Under the pieces are notes generated by a model. That model was not told the origin of the DNA, did no database searches, and was given only the letters and a program-made list of their open reading frames with translations. This document shows, piece after piece, positions 6,846 to 10,078 of a stretch of DNA of 10,078 bases. The position numbers and the translations under genes are program-made. Positions within the stretch are counted from its first letter, which is position 1. Every line of letters starts with the position of its first letter. This DNA is from Deltaproteobacteria bacterium (GTDB lineage Bacteria; Desulfobacterota; Desulfobacteria; Desulfobacterales; SURF-7): NCBI GenBank assembly GCA_019307665.1, contig JAFDJC010000098.1:1-10078 (forward strand), read 5' to 3'.

Positions 6846-7750
6846 GCTGCGATGGTTACCCATTCGCCCTTTGATCTTGTTTCAACTGTTTCTAAACCAA
6901 TCCGGCCCATTTTATCAAGAACTATACCGGCATTTTTTTCAATAATGCCCGAACATATCAATATGCCTTCCCGCTCCATCACGCCTTTAATATGATCAAG
7001 AAGAAGAACAATAACCTCTGAAAGGATATTGGCTGTTATGATATTGAACCGGCGTTTTATCCCTTTGGCAAGGTTTCCTTTCATCACCCTGAACTCCGGG
7101 GCATCGATCCGGTTCAGCTGCAGATTTTCTTTGGCTATTCTGACAGCCGTCTCATCATTATCAACACCCCATACTTTTTTTGCGCCCAGTTTTGCGGCTG
7201 CAATCATGAGAATGCCTGAACCTGTCCCTATGTCAAGAACAGTATCTCCCGGACCAATATATTTTTCTATCATTTCAATACAAAGAGAAGTTGTGGGATG
7301 GGTTCCGGTGCCAAAGGCCATGCCCGGATCAATCTCGATTATTGTTTCTCCTTTTTCAGGGGAATATTGCCGCCATGTGGGTTTAACAACGATCCGGTCA
7401 GTTATTTTTTCAGGTGAAAAATATTTCTTCCATGATTCCGCCCAGTCTTCCTCATCGATTTTGCGGTAAACAATTTTTGAAACAATATTGTTTTCACGTT
7501 CAAGTATCGCCAGGCTCTCTTCCAGAGTCGATCTTCTACCTTCCGTCTTGTTGTCCAGCGGAAGATAGCCCGACACTGCATAATCCCTGCCCACCTGAAA
7601 AGATGCATCAAGAGGTTCATGCGGCCAATCATCAGGTTCTTCAATGCATACACCCTGAAGATCTAAATTATAAAAAATATTTGATATCAGATCACCGGCC
7701 ATTATCGGTTCACTTGACTCAAAAATAACTTTTGCTTCTGTCCAGTGCAT
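6830..7750 (-). CDS. prmA: Ribosomal protein L11 methyltransferase
   Basis: PrmA is an S-adenosylmethionine-dependent enzyme that methylates ribosomal protein L11, acting on cytoplasmic free L11 or ribosomes. The 306-residue length is typical. The N-terminal substrate-recognition domain (about 1-105) starts with the usual MHWTEAKV. It is followed by WKKYFSPEKITDRIVVKPTW (107-126), the characteristic DPGMAFGTGTHPTTSLCIE (141-159), the SAM-binding LDIGTGSGIL (172-181), acidic VDND at 196-199, and ITANILSEVI (238-247), the usual PrmA motif IV. The start is supported by family alignment rather than by a ribosome-binding site, which is weak upstream. It is the first gene of a probable four-gene minus-strand cluster with lysA, a small unknown gene and the DUF1848 gene, and is divergent from prfC. 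Confidence 0.95.
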   Translation of the reverse strand: MHWTEAKVIFESSEPIMAGDLISNIFYNLDLQGVCIEEPDDWPHEPLDASFQVGRDYAVSGYLPLDNKTEGRRSTLEESLAILERENNIVSKIVYRKIDEEDWAESWKKYFSPEKITDRIVVKPTWRQYSPEKGETIIEIDPGMAFGTGTHPTTSLCIEMIEKYIGPGDTVLDIGTGSGILMIAAAKLGAKKVWGVDNDETAVRIAKENLQLNRIDAPEFRVMKGNLAKGIKRRFNIITANILSEVIVLLLDHIKGVMEREGILICSGIIEKNAGIVLDKMGRIGLETVETRSKGEWVTIAAKKNR

Positions 7751-7930
7751 TGTTTTTATTAATGTTACTTATCTCATGCCGCAGCAGCTTTAATCCCATT
7801 ATTTAAATATCAACAAGGCGTAACCTAAAAAAATGGAAAATGCAATATAATCAAAAACCGTAATGTGACAATCCGTCAATTCCATTTAATTTAGAAAATA
7901 CCTCTTAAAAAGGTTGCAAGGAGTATTGAG
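7751..7930. promoter_or_regulatory. Divergent prmA/prfC control region
   Basis: This AT-rich segment must hold promoters for both divergent genes. No strong consensus promoter is visible toward prmA. Toward prfC, GTGACA (7865-7870) with TAATTT (7887-7892) at 16 bases is weak. TTGCAA (7914-7919) with TATATT (7936-7941) at 16 bases is better, but it would place the promoter inside the leader ORF and cut off its ribosome-binding site. The two readings are mutually exclusive. Confidence 0.4.
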
Positions 7931-7975
7931 ATGATTATATTCGTCATTGGCTTAAAAACAAATAAACTGATGTGA
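7931..7975 (+). CDS. Possible 14-codon leader ORF upstream of prfC
   Basis: An AAGGAG (7918-7923) lies seven bases before ATG 7931, an ideal ribosome-binding site. The frame encodes MIIFVIGLKTNKLM and ends in TGA (7973-7975), 17 bases before the prfC ATG. prfC itself has no visible Shine-Dalgarno sequence. A leader that couples or senses termination is therefore plausible. The opposing view is that the ORF is chance and a promoter overlaps it (TTGCAA/TATATT). The peptide resembles nothing I know. Confidence 0.35.
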   Translation: MIIFVIGLKTNKLM

Positions 7976-7992
7976 ATTAAAAAATATATACT

Positions 7993-9576
7993 ATGAAAAA
8001 TTTCAAAAAAGAAATAGAAAGGCGCCGCACCTTCGGTATTATCAGCCATCCGGATGCAGGCAAAACCACATTGACTGAAAAGCTCCTCCTTTACTGCGGC
8101 GCTATTCAGCAGGCCGGCGCCGTAAAGGCGCGAAAGGCGGAAAGGCATGCCACAAGCGACTGGATGGCCATTGAAAAAAAACGGGGCATATCCGTAACCA
8201 CATCGGTGATGAAATTCAATTACCGGGATTATGAGATCAATCTTCTGGACACCCCCGGGCACCAGGATTTCTCTGAGGACACATACAGGGTTCTTACTGC
8301 TGTTGACAGCGCTCTTATGGTGATTGACAGTGCCAAAGGGGTTGAACCCCAGACCGAAAAACTAATGGAAGTCTGCCGCATGCGCAACACGCCCATTATG
8401 ACATTTATCAATAAACTGGATCGGGACGGTATGGCCCCCATCGACATTCTTGATGATATTGAAAACAAGCTGCAAATAGAATGTACTCCCCTTTCCTGGC
8501 CCATCGGGATGGGAAAAAGATTCAAGGGTGTTTATAATCTCTATAAAAAAGAGTTGCGCCTTTTTACACCCGGCCTGGCAACAAGCTCAAGACAAGGAAT
8601 TGTGATTAAGAATCTCAAAGATCCAAAGCTTGATGAAGCCCTCGGATCCCAGGCAGATGAATTAAGAGAAGATGTTGAGTTGATAGAAGGAGCTGCCAAT
8701 CCCTTTGAAATTGAGCATTATTTAGAAGGCAGTCAGACGCCTGTTTTTTTCGGAAGCGCCATCAATAATTTCGGTGTCAAGGAGATGCTGGATTCATTTG
8801 TACATACAGCGCCCTCTCCCGGCCCCAGAACGGCTGTTACACGGGAAGTATCGCCCTATGAAAAACCTTTTTCAGGTTTTGCATTTAAAATACAGGCAAA
8901 TATGAATCCTGCGCATAGGGATAGAATTGCATTTATACGAATCTGTTCAGGTAAATTCACCAGGGGAATGAAGACATTTCACCATCGAATCGGAAAAGAG
9001 GTGACCTTTTCAAACGCTACTATTTTCATGGCTAATGAGCGTGAAAATGTGGCGGAAGCATATCCTGGTGATATTATAGGCATATATAATCACGGTACCA
9101 TAAAAATAGGAGATACATTTTCTGAAAAAGAACCGCTGAAGTTCTGTGGAATTCCCAATTTTGCCCCCGAATTTTTTAAAAAAGTAATTCTCAAGAACCC
9201 AATGAAGGCAAAACATCTAAAAAAAGGGCTTACGCAACTCGCAGAAGAGGGTGTTGTCCAGGTTTTTAAACCCATTGAAAGAAATGATTACATTTTAGGT
9301 GCCGTGGGGATGCTGCAGTTTGACATCACCATGGAACGTCTTATGTCCGAATACGGCGTTGATGCCATCTACGAGTCTGTTGATTATAAAATCGCACGAT
9401 GGTTTGAATGCGGTGACCCAAAAAAAATGGAAGCTTTTGAAAAGAAAAACAGCGCCCGCATTGCAAGAGATGCTGAGGGTGCTTTAGCTTATCTTACCAC
9501 AAGCGAATGGCAAATGGGTTTTTGCAAGGAGCAATGGCCTGAAATTGATTTTTCCAAAACAAGGGAAATCAATTAA
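7993..9576 (+). CDS. prfC: Peptide chain release factor 3 (RF3)
   Basis: RF3 is a translational GTPase that removes RF1 or RF2 from the ribosome after peptide release. The 527-residue protein is full length compared with E. coli RF3 (529). It starts RRRTFGIISHPDAGKTTLTEK with the P-loop at 18-26 and continues with the RF3-type switch RGISVTTSVM (64-73), G3 DTPGHQDFSEDTYR (86-99) and G4 NKLDRD (140-145). After the GTPase domain come GFAFKIQANMNPAHRDRIAF, PGDIIGIYNHGTIKIGDTF, GIPNFAPEFF and GAVGMLQFD, all RF3 signatures that separate it from EF-G. The C-terminus ends normally in KTREIN. The ATG is fixed by family alignment, but no Shine-Dalgarno sequence precedes it. A leader ORF with an ideal site ends 17 bases upstream. 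Downstream lies a truncated toxin gene on the other strand, with no terminator seen. Confidence 0.96.
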   Translation: MKNFKKEIERRRTFGIISHPDAGKTTLTEKLLLYCGAIQQAGAVKARKAERHATSDWMAIEKKRGISVTTSVMKFNYRDYEINLLDTPGHQDFSEDTYRVLTAVDSALMVIDSAKGVEPQTEKLMEVCRMRNTPIMTFINKLDRDGMAPIDILDDIENKLQIECTPLSWPIGMGKRFKGVYNLYKKELRLFTPGLATSSRQGIVIKNLKDPKLDEALGSQADELREDVELIEGAANPFEIEHYLEGSQTPVFFGSAINNFGVKEMLDSFVHTAPSPGPRTAVTREVSPYEKPFSGFAFKIQANMNPAHRDRIAFIRICSGKFTRGMKTFHHRIGKEVTFSNATIFMANERENVAEAYPGDIIGIYNHGTIKIGDTFSEKEPLKFCGIPNFAPEFFKKVILKNPMKAKHLKKGLTQLAEEGVVQVFKPIERNDYILGAVGMLQFDITMERLMSEYGVDAIYESVDYKIARWFECGDPKKMEAFEKKNSARIARDAEGALAYLTTSEWQMGFCKEQWPEIDFSKTREIN

Positions 9577-9615
9577 AATATCATCAAAGAAATGTGAAAT
9601 AATCTTGTCGCTCAT
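9577..9615 (-). pseudogene. Truncated start of a HEPN (HepT/DUF86-type) toxin gene
   Basis: An ATG (9613-9615) overlaps the stop of the upstream nucleotidyltransferase remnant as ATGA, and a strong GAGGAGGT lies nine bases ahead of it. It encodes MSDKIISHFFDDI, similar in style to the start of HEPN proteins of MNT-HEPN toxin-antitoxin pairs (typically followed by LExIEKIE). The match stops at the prfC stop codon. The frame then reads antisense to prfC and ends at 9484, giving 43 residues in all. The rest of the toxin, about 100 residues, is missing. Only 13 residues carry the similarity, so the call rests mainly on the operon arrangement. Confidence 0.5.
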
Positions 9616-9827
9616 AGATAGACTACCTCCTCAAGTATGTAACTCCTGAGTTGAGACTTAATTCCCTTGCGTGTCACTAAATCAACCTTCATCCCAAGCA
9701 ATTCACTTAATTGGTTTTCAATTTCAATCAGTGTAAAAAGACTTGGAACCTCTTCATAATCAATCAGTATCTCTAGATCACTCTCGCTTTTTTGTTCTCC
9801 TCGAACATATGAACCAAATATTCCCAA
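9612..9827 (-). pseudogene. N-terminally truncated MNT-type nucleotidyltransferase
   Basis: The 71 residues match the minimal nucleotidyltransferase family (MntA-type). In MNT-HEPN modules these modify and silence a HEPN RNase toxin by adding nucleotides. Visible parts are GIFGSYVRGE (2-11) with the GS motif, SDLEILID (16-23), an amphipathic stretch SLFTLIEIENQLSELLG (29-45), VDLV (48-51) with the third metal Asp, and the family ending LRSYILEEVVYL. Family members have about 95-100 residues, with some 25 before the GxFGS motif. Here only a TTG remains as start and a TAG lies four codons upstream, so the front is lost. The catalytic motif GSX10DXD reads GSX10DXE (Asp17, Glu19), so activity is doubtful even apart from the truncation. 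It was probably the first gene of a pair with the toxin remnant at 9577-9615. Confidence 0.7.
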
Positions 9828-9835
9828 TATAAATT

Positions 9836-9917
9836 GCTATCGATGTGGCCTTTGACGCGGATTCGATAGATGACCGGCTTCTCGAATGCTTTTTTGGGTT
9901 ATCTGCTCGTCTGCCAA
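9836..9917 (-). pseudogene. Frameshifted 5' fragment of a small unknown gene
   Basis: From TTG 9915-9917 the frame reads LADEQITQK and then goes off register in a run of six A's (plus-strand T's 9890-9895). Removing one A restores LADEQITQK followed by AFEKPVIYRIRVKGHIDS, ending near 9836. From memory, small proteins of unknown function in several phyla begin with YRIRVxGHLD followed by WxxWFxG, so this looks like the first third of such a gene. A purine-rich AGAGGTGG lies just upstream of the TTG. The continuation is replaced by the truncated nucleotidyltransferase in another frame. The indel could be a sequencing or assembly error at the homopolymer. Confidence 0.4.
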
Positions 9918-9959
9918 GATCCACCTCTGTCTTTCTGTTGATTCCGGCGACACCTTTGC

Positions 9960-10078
9960 TTATTCAGTGTGGTCCGTATGGCAGAGAAGGCACTCCATAT
10001 GGCCCTGCTGGTGGTTCATGCCTTCGGAGTAGTCCGGGTAGCTTTCCGGGCCATGGCACTCGACACAGTGGGCGATCG
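9960..10078 (-). CDS. Multihaem cytochrome c, C-terminal fragment (runs off window)
   Basis: The frame entering from the right edge gives about 38 residues ending in TAA (9960-9962). They contain two covalent haem-binding CXXCH motifs, CVECH (10053-10067) and CLLCH (9978-9992), plus further histidines (MNHQQGH, HTDHTE) that could act as axial ligands. This is the C-terminal end of an exported c-type multihaem cytochrome used in respiratory electron transfer. Which kind (tetrahaem NapC/NrfH-like, octahaem or other) cannot be told from the piece. The last 58 bases of the window are about 64% G+C (37 of 58 counted), clearly higher than the neighbouring DNA to the left. Confidence 0.8.
   Translation of the reverse strand, partial: IAHCVECHGPESYPDYSEGMNHQQGHMECLLCHTDHTE

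Noticed and set aside
7029..7469. Plus-strand frame of 146 codons antisense to prmA
   Set aside because: It is an antisense shadow of prmA, whose sense motifs are complete.

Overview
The window is a moderately AT-rich bacterial chromosome segment. The gene set (PrmA, a DAP decarboxylase-like enzyme, RF3, a multihaem cytochrome c fragment, a DUF1848 protein) and the protein style suggest an anaerobic, probably sulfate- or metal-respiring member of the Desulfobacterota. That assignment is an inference; no rRNA or other marker gene is present.

Layout. Positions 1-220 show no gene. A minus-strand gene for an exported amino-acid-type substrate-binding protein (221-1072) has a recognisable promoter but no transporter partners. 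A gene-poor stretch of about 600 bases follows, with a strong bidirectional terminator hairpin at 1512-1553. Next is a solitary plus-strand gene (1730-4240) for an 836-residue GH13 enzyme of the sucrose/glucosylglycerate phosphorylase type. Its catalytic residues are intact, but two large insertions make it far longer than known relatives. It converges on a four-gene minus-strand cluster, in transcription order prmA (6830-7750), lysA-like decarboxylase (5533-6798), a small conserved-looking protein with a charged tail (5177-5530) and a DUF1848 protein with a C-terminal CX3CX2C motif (4280-5164). The short gaps (31, 2 and 12 bases) suggest one transcript. prmA is divergent from prfC (peptide chain release factor 3, 7993-9576). 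prfC lacks a visible ribosome-binding site but is preceded by a well-placed 14-codon leader ORF ending in UGA.

The right end is a graveyard of gene fragments. Directly after the prfC stop lie the first 13 codons of a likely HEPN (HepT-type) toxin gene. Its start overlaps, as ATGA, the stop of an MNT-type nucleotidyltransferase gene that has lost its N-terminus. That in turn is joined near 9836 to a frameshifted start of an unrelated small gene, followed by the C-terminus of a multihaem cytochrome c running off the window. Base composition shifts to GC-rich at that last junction.

How the genes work together. PrmA and RF3 are both translation-related and share a divergent upstream region. The DAP decarboxylase serves lysine synthesis. 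The GH13 phosphorylase and the binding protein are single-gene units with no visible partners. No complete multi-gene novel system is evident. The GH13 variant, the prfC leader ORF and the mosaic remnant at the right end are the items most worth a second look.
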